A stretch of DNA of 11,345 nucleotides from NCBI GenBank assembly GCA_007124575.1, contig SLEW01000203.1:1-11345 (forward strand), read 5' to 3'. The first letter of the stretch is position 1. Each line of letters starts with the position of its first letter. Below are positions 1 through 6,331 of the stretch, one piece after another. A program made the position numbers and the translations under genes. Origin of the DNA: Bacteroidales bacterium (GTDB taxonomy: Bacteria; Bacteroidota; Bacteroidia; Bacteroidales; UBA7960). The notes beneath the pieces are model-generated. The model was given only the letters and a program-made list of their open reading frames with translations. It searched no databases and had not been told where the DNA came from.

Positions 1-125
1 CCTTCCGCATCAGTTACAACCCCGTTAAAGGCTGCACCCGTAGGTGCCTGCGCATTTGCAGTGCCTGGAGCAATAAGCAATACCAGGGCAATCATCATAA
101 CAAAAAACGTAGCTTTTCGTTTCAT
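1..125 (-). CDS. Exported protein, N-terminal fragment (runs off the left edge)
   Basis: Reading leftwards from an ATG at 125, an open frame gives 41 codons before the window ends. It starts MKRKATFFVMMIALVLLIAP, a typical Sec signal peptide: basic N-terminus, then a hydrophobic stretch at about residues 7-19. An ANA-Q site at residues 23-26 fits signal peptidase I cleavage, and there is no lipobox cysteine. The mature part begins QAPTGAAFNGVVTDAE. The GVVTDAE stretch resembles the first strand of the CarboxypepD_reg-like domain found at the start of many Bacteroidota outer-membrane proteins, including TonB-dependent receptors, but too little is visible to name the protein. No Shine-Dalgarno sequence precedes the ATG. 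A promoter candidate lies about 55 bp upstream. Seen directly: open frame and signal peptide. Inferred: export and possible domain. Confidence 0.7.
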   Translation of the reverse strand, partial: MKRKATFFVMMIALVLLIAPGTANAQAPTGAAFNGVVTDAE

Positions 126-434
126 TTGCATTGTTTGTTTTGGTTTGTAAAATGGATTAAGATTGTTTTTATGGATAGGCAAAATTAACTGATCACCTGA
201 TGCAAAACCGAAACCCCGGGTTAAATATCCCTTAATTCCATGTAAAGAAAAAGTTAAGCCGGTTACAAAAATTTGTTAAAAATAAAAGAATTCTCCTTAT
301 CAAATAGCTTTTTTTTACAAAAAGTTATCAACGAGAAATTAACAATTGTAGTCTGGCATGGATGACCTCTGTATTTTACAGAAATAGAGGAAAGATCAGG
401 ACCCGGGCGGAAAAGGTGTGGCCATGACACCAGG
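126..434. other. Intergenic region between two minus-strand genes
   Basis: These 309 bp separate the beta-barrel gene from the exported-protein gene. They hold a promoter candidate for the latter (180-207) and a small hairpin at 369-381 (arms CTGTA and TACAG, loop TTT) inside a weaker outer pairing (CCTC 366-369 with GAGG 387-390). The hairpin is not followed by a T-run on the minus strand, so I do not call it a terminator. The stretch around 270-330 is A/T rich. I see no credible gene here. Confidence 0.6.
180..207 (-). promoter_or_regulatory. Candidate Bacteroidota promoter of the exported-protein gene
   Basis: On the minus strand TAATTTTG (187-180) matches the Bacteroidota -7 consensus TAnnTTTG and is followed by C. 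A TTTTG at 207-203 could be the -33 element, but the 15-bp gap is a little shorter than the usual 17-23. Transcription would start near 173, giving a leader of roughly 48 nt. Confidence 0.45.
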
Positions 435-1199
435 TTAGAAACGTGTAAGGAAAGTGTAAGTGAGGCCAAAAGACCATACTGAGTTAAACTGGTGACGTTT
501 ACGGTAGCACTCGAGCGAATTGGCGCAAGAGATCTCATCTGCCGGATAGCGGGTCCTGAATGGTGTAACCCCTTGTGAAAAGCGGGCGCTGAAACTCAAC
601 CCATCGGTAATGGGAAAACGCAAGCCGGCAAGGACATTCAGCTCGGCAAATTTAAATGGGCGCTGATCTGCCATTTCATCGGTTACATCACGCTCTCTTT
701 TTTCTTCATGATGCCCAACTACCGTAGAAACACTGATTCCCAGTTCTCCTGACATCAACTCCACGTATGGGAGCCTGGTCAGGGGTGAAAAATCAAATTG
801 CACCATCACGGGTACTTCCACATAGTGCAGGGTGAGCCTGTAATCTCTGTATCCGTCATCCGGCGGGTCTATGGGGTCCTCCTGAAAAAGGCCATGATGA
901 AAGAGAACGCCATCCCCATTTTGATTGCCATGCTCATCATCCCAGGGATCGTGATACACACGGCTCCCTTTCCGGATATAGGTCAGCTCGAGCTGTAAGC
1001 GGGTATGGTGGCTGATATCCGTATTCGTGAACACCGAAGCGAACCATCCAAGCTTATCCGGACCACTGGCATCATCGCCCGAAACCTCGGTGGCGGTCAG
1101 TCCTGCCTGTAACCCGCCACGAAATGTTTGTGCCTGCACCTCTTGCTGCAAACTTCCCAAAAGGAAAAAAAGACAAAGAATAAAAACCGGTCGTTGCAT
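435..1199 (-). CDS. PorT-like outer-membrane beta-barrel protein
   Basis: A 254-residue protein that I place in the outer-membrane beta-barrel family (OMP_b-brl_2 / PorT-like) common in Bacteroidota. Residues 1-23 form a signal peptide (MQRPVFILCLFFLLG..., cleavage VQA|QT). The mature protein opens FRGGLQAGL, and a family-typical strand LQLELTYIRKGSR lies at 68-80. An acidic loop rich in D, G and H follows at about 83-117, then YRLTLHYVEVPVMVQFDF at 120-137 and alternating strands to the end. It closes with LTYTFLTRF, a terminal aromatic residue as expected for substrates of the BAM outer-membrane assembly machinery. I chose the ATG at 1199 because the longer open frame from 1292 adds 31 residues before a complete signal peptide. 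The ligand and role are unknown. PorT itself belongs to type IX secretion, but this fold is shared by many unrelated proteins, so I assign no symbol. Confidence 0.82.
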   Translation of the reverse strand: MQRPVFILCLFFLLGSLQQEVQAQTFRGGLQAGLTATEVSGDDASGPDKLGWFASVFTNTDISHHTRLQLELTYIRKGSRVYHDPWDDEHGNQNGDGVLFHHGLFQEDPIDPPDDGYRDYRLTLHYVEVPVMVQFDFSPLTRLPYVELMSGELGISVSTVVGHHEEKRERDVTDEMADQRPFKFAELNVLAGLRFPITDGLSFSARFSQGVTPFRTRYPADEISCANSLECYRKRHQFNSVWSFGLTYTFLTRF

Positions 1200-1206
1200 G
1201 GTGGTC

Positions 1207-1214
1207 CAAAAATA
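1207..1214 (-). promoter_or_regulatory. Weak -7 candidate for the beta-barrel gene
   Basis: TATTTTTG on the minus strand fits TAnnTTTG. It lies only 7 bp before the ATG at 1199, so transcription would start almost at the start codon, and no -33 TTG is correctly spaced. The nearest, TTTTG at 1245-1241, is 26 bp away. The region is A/T rich and a chance match is quite possible. Confidence 0.25.
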
Positions 1215-1272
1215 AACAAATAAATGGTATATGCCGAGAGCAAAAGGGCAAAAACCCCAAACAATAGATTCG

Positions 1273-1280
1273 TATATTTG
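1273..1280 (+). promoter_or_regulatory. -7 promoter box of the yicC-gmk unit
   Basis: TATATTTG followed by C is an exact match to the Bacteroidota -7 element TAnnTTTG, placed 12 bp before the yicC ATG. The leader would be very short, about 7 nt. No clear -33 TTG is present at the expected distance. Confidence 0.55.
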
Positions 1281-1292
1281 CAAAAAAAGCAT

Positions 1293-2168
1293 ATGATAAA
1301 ATCCATGACCGGCTATGGCAAATCACATGGCCAGCTACAAGACAAAAGCCTGAGCATTGAGATTAAATGCCTTAACAGCAAGTATCTCGACATCCATTTA
1401 AAAGTTCCGGCTCTCTACAAAAGCAGGGAGCAGGAAATACGCTCCCTGATCGGGAAGCATGTAAAGCGTGGCAAGGCCGAGCTGGTGATAACGCTTGACA
1501 GCCACAGCAGCACTACCGGATTTGCCCTCAACAAAGCCTTAATGGAAAAATATTACCGGGAGCTGATCATTTTTGCTGAGAAACAGGACGCCCCTCTGTC
1601 TGAAGACATCATACCCGCCATTCTGCGCCTGCCGGAGGTGGTGCAGCAAGAGGCGCAAACACTGGATGAAGACGAGTGGCAAAAGGTGGCCGATGCAATT
1701 CTTCAGGCACTGGATGCCTGCGACAGTTACCGGCAGGAAGAAGGCCGGCACATGGAAAAAGATTTAAAGCTGCGTACGCAAAACATCTCAGGATTGCTTG
1801 AAAAGATACCGGGCCTGGATGATAACCGAAAGGAACACATCAAACAAAAGCTGGTCAAATCGCTTGAAGCAGCAAAAGACATTACGGACCCTGACTCCAA
1901 CCGCTTCGAGCAGGAGCTTCTCTACTATCTTGAAAAATTGGATATTACGGAGGAAGTGGTTCGCCTGGAAAAACACCTCTCCTATTTTACCGAAACATTG
2001 GCTGAAACGGATTCTGCGGGCAAAAAGCTGGGTTTCATCGCACAGGAGATTGGCAGGGAGATAAACACCATTGGCAGCAAGGCCAACGATGCATCCATGC
2101 AAAAAATAGTGGTGCAGATGAAGGATGAACTTGAAAAAATCAAGGAACAACTAATGAATGTCTTATAA
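1293..2168 (+). CDS. yicC: YicC/YloC family endoribonuclease
   Basis: A 291-residue protein of the YicC/YloC family; family members act as endoribonucleases linked to RNA turnover and stationary-phase survival. The N-terminal YicC domain opens with the hallmark MIKSMTGYGKS and continues with SIEIKCLNSKYLDIHLKVP at 21-39. The C-terminal DUF1732 domain holds RFEQELLYYLEKLDITEEV at 204-222 and GREINTIGSKANDAS at 254-268, the most conserved block. It ends in a charged helix, DELEKIKEQL. Length is normal. The open frame extends upstream to 1224, but the family N-terminus begins at 1293 just after a -7 box, so I use that ATG. gmk starts two bases after the stop, a yicC-gmk pairing common in Bacteroidota that suggests cotranscription. 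Confidence 0.95.
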   Translation: MIKSMTGYGKSHGQLQDKSLSIEIKCLNSKYLDIHLKVPALYKSREQEIRSLIGKHVKRGKAELVITLDSHSSTTGFALNKALMEKYYRELIIFAEKQDAPLSEDIIPAILRLPEVVQQEAQTLDEDEWQKVADAILQALDACDSYRQEEGRHMEKDLKLRTQNISGLLEKIPGLDDNRKEHIKQKLVKSLEAAKDITDPDSNRFEQELLYYLEKLDITEEVVRLEKHLSYFTETLAETDSAGKKLGFIAQEIGREINTIGSKANDASMQKIVVQMKDELEKIKEQLMNVL

Positions 2169-2170
2169 TA

Positions 2171-2740
2171 ATGAACGAAGGCAAACTATTGATCTTTTCG
2201 GCACCATCGGGTGCAGGAAAAACGAGTATCGTGAAAGGGGTGCTGCAGCGGGTGCCGGATCTGGCATTTTCAGTGTCGGCCTGCAGCAGGCCGCAAAGGC
2301 CAGGTGAAAAGGATGGTATCGACTATTATTTTCTCACCCCCGAATCTTTCCGGCAGAAAATCAATGAGAATGCCTTTCTTGAATGGGAAGAGGTATACCC
2401 GGGGAGCTTCTACGGCACATTGCACAGCGAAGTTGAGCGGTTATGGGCGGAGGGTAAGCATGTCGTCTTCGACGTGGATGTAGCCGGTGGCCTGAATATC
2501 AAAAAACAATTTCCTGCCCGATCCCTTGCCATGTTCATCAGACCACCATCCCTCGAGGTGTTGCGCGAGCGCCTGACCAACAGGGGCACCGAGACAGAAG
2601 AAAGCCTCCAAAAACGCCTGGGAAAAGCGGAAGAAGAACTGTCGTATGCCAACAAGTTTGATTATATCCTGGTAAACGACGTGCTTGAAAAGGCCATCGA
2701 AGAAGCCAGTGACCTGGTGAAAGCGTTTGTCACAAGTTAA
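2171..2740 (+). CDS. gmk: Guanylate kinase
   Basis: Cytoplasmic enzyme that phosphorylates GMP (or dGMP) to GDP with ATP, essential for GTP supply. The 189-residue length is normal. The P-loop SAPSGAGKTS is at residues 10-19. The GMP-binding region follows: SRPQRPGEKDGIDYYF at 39-54, then EWEEVYPGSFYGT, which carries the conserved glutamate and YGT motif. DVDVAGG corresponds to the usual DID.QG loop. C38-S39 replace the more common paired threonines before R40, a mild variation. It lies two bases after yicC. Its last sense codon and TAA stop fall inside a repeat arm (32 bases from 2734 recur at 3083), so the repeat may have supplied the stop codon. Confidence 0.96.
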   Translation: MNEGKLLIFSAPSGAGKTSIVKGVLQRVPDLAFSVSACSRPQRPGEKDGIDYYFLTPESFRQKINENAFLEWEEVYPGSFYGTLHSEVERLWAEGKHVVFDVDVAGGLNIKKQFPARSLAMFIRPPSLEVLRERLTNRGTETEESLQKRLGKAEEELSYANKFDYILVNDVLEKAIEEASDLVKAFVTS

Positions 2741-2994
2741 TGTGCTAATTTGGTAATGTGCTAATGTGCTAATTGATTGATAATTGGTGGGTTAAATAAG
2801 ATCAGGGGCGTTCTTTGAAGGAATACGTTCTCTTATGAGCGACAACATGATGGGAACGCGGATAATCCGTGCTGGCCGAAGGCCATCCGCGTCATCCGCG
2901 TTCCATCCACGCTAACAAACTAAAACCCTGATGCCGTCAAAGAACAACTCTGTTCTTGCTTAAATCAAAGATTATCAATCAATTAGCACATTAG
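2738..2994 (+). repeat. Palindromic repeat element, copy A
   Basis: The left arm is an 8-bp tandem array: TAATGTGC, TAATTTGG, TAATGTGC, TAATGTGC, TAATTGAT. Its inner 24 bp (2761-2784) are the exact reverse complement of the right arm (2971-2994). The core is bounded by a perfect 9-bp inverted repeat, GTTCTTTGA (2810-2818) and TCAAAGAAC (2937-2945). Just inside the right arm is a 7-bp hairpin, AAGAACA and TGTTCTT around ACTC. The core centre carries a segment at 2861-2896 absent from copy B, with a TGGCC-GAA-GGCCA hairpin. There is no reading frame and no transposase. It behaves like a non-autonomous MITE- or REP-like element, and I see no clear target-site duplication. Confidence 0.8.
2869..2904 (-). 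repeat. 36-bp dispersed motif, copy 1 (inside element A)
   Basis: The reverse complement of this stretch matches 6382-6417 at 35 of 36 positions. The motif contains GGATGACGCGGATG followed by a TGGCC/GGCCA hairpin with a three-base loop. It is missing from element B, so it may be an insertion into the core or something lost from copy B. Confidence 0.8.
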
Positions 2995-3001
2995 TCTCTA
3001 T

Positions 3002-3036
3002 ATGGGCGCTGCCCATGTTATTTATTTAAATAACAT
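3002..3036. repeat. Two tandem hairpins in the spacer between elements A and B
   Basis: The first hairpin has arms ATGGGC (3002-3007) and GCCCAT (3011-3016) with loop GCT. The second has arms ATGTTATTTA (3015-3024) and TAAATAACAT (3027-3036) with loop TT. They share two bases, so only one can form fully. They could end transcription leaving gmk, but no T-run follows immediately, and they sit about 260 bp past the stop. Confidence 0.5.
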
Positions 3037-3086
3037 ATTTACAGATGGCTCATTTTCAGCAGTTTGCAAGTAAGTTATATGAAAGT

Positions 3087-3323
3087 TAATGTGCTAATTT
3101 GGTAATGTGCTAATTGGTAGAGTTTTAGGGTGGTTAGCGCGTGATGAGGTTGTACTTTGACGGCATCAGGGTTTTAGTTTGTTAGTGTGGATGGAACGCG
3201 CGCGTTCCCATCATGTTTTCGCTCATAAGAGAACGTATCCCTTCAAAGAACAACTCTGTTCTTGCTTAAGTCAAAGATTATCAATCAATTAGCACATTAG
3301 CACATTACCAAATTAGCACATTA
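3087..3323 (+). repeat. Palindromic repeat element, copy B (core inverted relative to A)
   Basis: The left arm repeats copy A directly (3083-3114 equals 2734-2765, 32/32) but lacks one 8-bp unit afterwards. The right arm also repeats A directly (3243-3300 against 2937-2994, 57/58) and is complete, ending with the full 47-bp arm. The core between them is the reverse complement of A's core. The boundary repeat is TCAAAGAAC on the right (3243-3251) and GTACTTTGA, one mismatch, on the left (3152-3160). The centre is a perfect 16-bp palindrome, GGAACGCGCGCGTTCC (3193-3208), where A has 36 extra bases. The stretch 3115-3151 has no clear match in A. Confidence 0.8.
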
Positions 3324-3345
3324 TTATAACCCTTTCACCGAAAGA

Positions 3346-3933
3346 TCACCTGTCTCCTGCAAAATAACCATGTTCTCTTATATGCTCCAGGACGCTGTCA
3401 GGTAGCTGGTAACGGGGGTTTTTGCCCCCGCGAAGTGCTTGGCGGATGCTGCTCGAAGAGATCTCCAGCAAGGGTGCCCTGATAAGGCTTACGTTTGGGT
3501 GAGACAAGAACGGAGACTTAACCTCTGCCGAGCGGGGATAAACATATATTTTAATAAGGTCCAGCAGTTTCTCGTAGTCCTTCCACTTGTCAAAAGCCTC
3601 CAAATTGTCGGAGCCAATCATTAATATGAATTCTCGTTCCGGATATTTCTCTCTCAATGCCTTCAGGGTATGTAGGGTATAAGAGGGTTTTGGCATATCA
3701 AGTTCCAGGTCACAAACTGAGAAGGCAGGGTTATCTTTTGTGGCAAGTTCAAGAAGGCTGAGCCGCGCCCTGTCATCCAGCATCTTTTCTTCAGTCTTGA
3801 AAGGATTCTGGGGCGACAACACAAACCAGACATCATCCACCGCTGTGTTTTCAACAAAATAATTGGCAATAATCAGGTGACCGGTATGCACCGGGTTGAA
3901 GGAACCGAAAAGAAGGCCTGTCGTTTGCGCCAT
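3346..3933 (-). CDS. nadD: Nicotinate-nucleotide adenylyltransferase
   Basis: Cytoplasmic enzyme that joins nicotinate mononucleotide and ATP to give deamido-NAD, the penultimate step of NAD synthesis. The 195-residue length is normal. The nucleotidyltransferase signature GSFNPVHTGH (10-19) carries the HxGH catalytic motif, followed by MIGSDN at 105-110 and W117 in DKWKDY, then the second ATP motif ISSSSIR at 158-164. The ATG at 3933 directly precedes the first beta strand and I see no better start. In many Bacteroidota nadD follows yicC-gmk on the same strand; here it faces gmk across the palindromic element. It lies 53 bp after metK on the same strand, separated by a tandem repeat, and may be cotranscribed with metK. 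No promoter of its own was found. Confidence 0.95.
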   Translation of the reverse strand: MAQTTGLLFGSFNPVHTGHLIIANYFVENTAVDDVWFVLSPQNPFKTEEKMLDDRARLSLLELATKDNPAFSVCDLELDMPKPSYTLHTLKALREKYPEREFILMIGSDNLEAFDKWKDYEKLLDLIKIYVYPRSAEVKSPFLSHPNVSLIRAPLLEISSSSIRQALRGGKNPRYQLPDSVLEHIREHGYFAGDR

Positions 3934-3949
3934 GGTTGACTAATGTCTC

Positions 3950-3984
3950 AAAGGTCGAAAGGTCAAAGGTCGAAAGGTTGAAAG
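3950..3984. repeat. Short tandem repeat between metK and nadD
   Basis: About four and a half imperfect units of AAAGGTCG, with one 7-bp unit (AAAGGTC) and one variant (AAAGGTTG). The 7-8 bp period resembles the TAATGTGC array in the gmk-nadD elements, though the sequence differs. It fills most of the 53-bp gap between the metK stop and the nadD start. Confidence 0.75.
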
Positions 3985-3986
3985 AA

Positions 3987-5306
3987 CTAGAGGCCGAAAG
4001 CCTTTCTGAAATCTTCCACACAATCCAGTTTTTCCCAGGCAAAGTACTCTACTTCCTTAAAAATCTTGTTTTCGCCATTAACCATTTTCTTATAGGTGTC
4101 CTGATCTTCATAAAACACCTCCACTTCACCCGTATAGTTGGTACGCCCAAAATGTCCGTATGTTGTGGTTTTGCGGAAGATAGGGTTCTTAAGGCCAAAC
4201 TTTTTGATGATGGCAAACGGCCGGAGATCACATATTTCAGGGATCATAGCGGCTATCTCGCCATCATGAAGCGAAACTTTTGCCGTTCCAAATGTATTCA
4301 CATAGACGCCTACAGGCTGGGGCACGCCGATGGCATACGCAAGCTGTACCAGCAGTTCATCTGCTACGCCTGCAGCTACCATGTTTTTTGCAATGTGCCT
4401 TGCTGCATAAGCTGCCGACCGGTCTACCTTGGAAGCATCTTTCCCTGAAAAAGCACCGCCGCCATGGGCACCTTTCCCGCCATATGTATCTACAATGATT
4501 TTACGTCCGGTGAGCCCGGTATCACCATGGGGACCACCTATGACGAACTTACCCGTGGGGTTGATCAACAGCCTGTAGCCATTTTTGAAAAGCCCACCCA
4601 TATGTTCTGGTAATGCCCGTATTAATCTTGGCATAAGGATATTTTCCACATCCGACCGGATCTGTTCCTGCATGGCCAACTCAGCGTCCTTCATTGCCTC
4701 AGGAGTGTCAGCTGCAGGCTTTACAAACTCATCATGCTGTGTGCTCAGCACGATGGTATCTATGCGTACCGGTTGATTGTTGTCTCCATATTCAATGGTT
4801 ACCTGTGATTTGCTATCCGGACGGAGATAGCGCATGTGTACGGCTTCCTTTCTGATGGTGGCAAGCTCCTGCAAGAGAATATGCGCCATGTCAATGGCCA
4901 GGGGCATCAGCTCGTCAGTCTCCCGTGTGGCATAACCAAACATCATGCCCTGATCACCGGCACCTTGTTCCTCCTCGTTGCCCCTTTCAACACCCTGGTA
5001 AATATCTGCCGATTGCTCATGGATGGCAGATATCACGCCACATGATTCCGCCTCAAACTTATACGCTGACTTCGTGTAGCCAATATCGGCAAGCACTTTT
5101 CTGGCAGTTTGCTGAATGTCAACCCAGCACTTGGTGTTTACCTCACCTCCTACAAATACAAGCCCGGTGGTAACCATGCTCTCACATGCCACTTTTGCAT
5201 TGGGGTCGCGTCGCAGAAATTCATCCAACATAGCATCAGAGATCTGATCAGCGATCTTGTCAGGGTGTCCTTCCGACACCGATTCCGATGTAAACAAATA
5301 GGCCAT
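3987..5306 (-). CDS. metK: S-adenosylmethionine synthase
   Basis: Cytoplasmic methionine adenosyltransferase: ATP plus methionine gives S-adenosylmethionine, phosphate and pyrophosphate. It has 439 residues, slightly longer than E. coli MetK (about 384), as is usual in Bacteroidota. Family motifs in order are FTSESVSEGHPDK at 5-17 (catalytic histidine and ATP binding), GAGDQGMMFGYA at 115-126 (adenine loop), and GGGAFSGKDASKVDRSA at 282-298 (phosphate loop). It ends AFGL followed by TAG. A -7 promoter box lies about 48 bp upstream. The leader would be about 40 nt, too short for a SAM riboswitch. It lies downstream of gldA on the same strand with a 100-bp gap, and upstream of nadD. Confidence 0.97.
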   Translation of the reverse strand: MAYLFTSESVSEGHPDKIADQISDAMLDEFLRRDPNAKVACESMVTTGLVFVGGEVNTKCWVDIQQTARKVLADIGYTKSAYKFEAESCGVISAIHEQSADIYQGVERGNEEEQGAGDQGMMFGYATRETDELMPLAIDMAHILLQELATIRKEAVHMRYLRPDSKSQVTIEYGDNNQPVRIDTIVLSTQHDEFVKPAADTPEAMKDAELAMQEQIRSDVENILMPRLIRALPEHMGGLFKNGYRLLINPTGKFVIGGPHGDTGLTGRKIIVDTYGGKGAHGGGAFSGKDASKVDRSAAYAARHIAKNMVAAGVADELLVQLAYAIGVPQPVGVYVNTFGTAKVSLHDGEIAAMIPEICDLRPFAIIKKFGLKNPIFRKTTTYGHFGRTNYTGEVEVFYEDQDTYKKMVNGENKIFKEVEYFAWEKLDCVEDFRKAFGL

Positions 5307-5353
5307 TAGCTAAAAATTTATAAAGAAAACAACTGTCAGGATAAAAGTTTGGG

Positions 5354-5361
5354 CAAAGGTA
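5354..5361 (-). promoter_or_regulatory. -7 promoter box of metK
   Basis: TACCTTTG followed by C on the minus strand matches TAnnTTTG exactly. It lies in the 100-bp gap between gldA and metK, giving a leader of about 40 nt. No -33 TTG is found at the expected distance. Confidence 0.55.
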
Positions 5362-5406
5362 GTGATTTATTGCCTTTCTGAGGGAAGATTACAACATAAA
5401 TACTTG

Positions 5407-6312
5407 CTAGCGGGTCATTTGCCTGAACACATCTTCCAGACTTTCTTCCTGTTGTTCCATGCTCAGTATGATGAGGTCATGATCCACGGCAAAACGGAAA
5501 ATATGTGGCCTGACATCTGCATCTGTCCGGGCAAAAACCTTGTACCCCTTGTCGGCGGCACTTGCATCTGCGACCCCATCCAGCGCGCGCAAAGCAGAAA
5601 GGTCAACTTCCTTGTCAAAAGCAACAAACACCGTTCTGTTAGCCTTATTGAGTCTGCGCACTTCCGTTGTCGGCGCATCTGCCATGATGCGTCCCTTGCT
5701 GATGATCATCACACGGTTACATACCGCCTCCACCTCCTGCATGATGTGGGTGGACAGAATTATTGTCTTTTGCCGGCCTATTTCCGTGATCAGCTGTCTG
5801 ATCTCCACCAGCTGGTTGGGGTCAAGCCCCGACGTAGGCTCATCCAGGATAAGCACACCAGGATCATGGATGAGTGCCTGTGCAAGCCCTACGCGCTGAC
5901 GGTAACCTTTTGACAGGGTGCCTATGGTTTTCTTGTACTCCGCAGTAAGACCGGTAAGAGCGATCATCTCATCAACCCGCTGAGCAGCCTTTTTTCCAAG
6001 TTTATGCAGGCCCGCAACAAAATTCAGATACTCACGCACGTACATGTCCGGATACAAAGGATTATTTTCAGGAAGATACCCGATATTTTTCTTTACATCA
6101 AGAGGGTGTGTGCTTACATCATAGCCACATACCTTTACAGTACCGTGGCTTTGAGGCAGATAGCATGCTATGATTTTCATCATGGTGGACTTACCTGCCC
6201 CATTCGGCCCCAAAAACGCAACCACCTCCCCTTCTCTGACCTGGAAGGATACATCATCCAAAGCCAGCTGAGTGCCATATCTTTTGCTTACCTTCTCCGC
6301 TGTAACAGACAT
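5407..6312 (-). CDS. gldA: GldA-type ABC transporter ATP-binding protein
   Basis: A 301-residue ABC ATPase. Visible motifs are Walker A GPNGAGKST (35-43), signature LSKGYRQR (133-140), Walker B VLILDEP (153-159), D-loop SGLD and switch H189 in STHIMQEVEAVC. The Q-loop position reads GYLPENNPLYPDMYVREYL (78-96), with glutamate in place of glutamine. That block, plus the C-terminal domain ending EDVFRQMTR, matches my recollection of Flavobacterium GldA, the ATPase of the GldA-GldF-GldG transporter needed for gliding motility. Many non-gliding Bacteroidota also carry GldA-like ATPases, so motility should not be assumed. No gldF/gldG permease genes are in the window, so the membrane partner must be elsewhere. 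It is divergent from rsgA. Confidence 0.88.
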   Translation of the reverse strand: MSVTAEKVSKRYGTQLALDDVSFQVREGEVVAFLGPNGAGKSTMMKIIACYLPQSHGTVKVCGYDVSTHPLDVKKNIGYLPENNPLYPDMYVREYLNFVAGLHKLGKKAAQRVDEMIALTGLTAEYKKTIGTLSKGYRQRVGLAQALIHDPGVLILDEPTSGLDPNQLVEIRQLITEIGRQKTIILSTHIMQEVEAVCNRVMIISKGRIMADAPTTEVRRLNKANRTVFVAFDKEVDLSALRALDGVADASAADKGYKVFARTDADVRPHIFRFAVDHDLIILSMEQQEESLEDVFRQMTR

Positions 6313-6331
6313 AATTCTTGGTGTGTTTCTG

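Larger units (their letters stand above)
2741..3345. other. 605-bp gene-free region: one large imperfect palindrome made of two repeat elements
   Basis: No credible reading frame lies between gmk and nadD, which point towards each other. The region consists of element A (2738-2994), a 92-bp spacer with two hairpins, and element B (3087-3323). The outer arms 2738-2784 and 3277-3323 are a perfect 47-bp inverted repeat. Nested inside are 2810-2860 with 3201-3251 (49/51), 2897-2942 with 3155-3200 (45/46), and 2980-2993 with 3103-3116 (14/14). A single strand could therefore fold into one giant hairpin with about 158 paired positions, which would also act between two converging transcripts. Confidence 0.85.

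Noticed and set aside
263..538. 91-residue minus-strand open frame running into the beta-barrel gene's 3' end
   Set aside because: It overlaps the beta-barrel gene in another frame, has no family resemblance and ends in low-complexity A/T-rich sequence.
1200..1292. 31-residue N-terminal extension of the beta-barrel gene from an ATG at 1292
   Set aside because: It would place a non-signal stretch before a complete signal peptide and would overlap the yicC promoter. The ATG at 1199 is the sensible start.
2738..3323. CRISPR array or retron-type non-coding RNA
   Set aside because: The repeats are octamers and inverted arms without regular unique spacers, and no cas gene or reverse transcriptase is nearby. 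The palindromic element reading fits better.
2741..3345. Degenerate insertion sequence with a lost transposase
   Set aside because: I see no transposase-like translation in any frame and no clear target-site duplication. A non-autonomous element remains possible.
3936..4448. 170-residue plus-strand open frame
   Set aside because: It lies antisense to metK, whose motifs are complete, and begins in the tandem repeat. It is a shadow frame.
5307..5406. SAM riboswitch upstream of metK
   Set aside because: The predicted leader is only about 40 nt and shows none of the multi-helix structure of known SAM riboswitches.
5362..5913. 183-residue plus-strand open frame
   Set aside because: Antisense to gldA, with no recognisable domain. 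The gldA reading has all ABC motifs.
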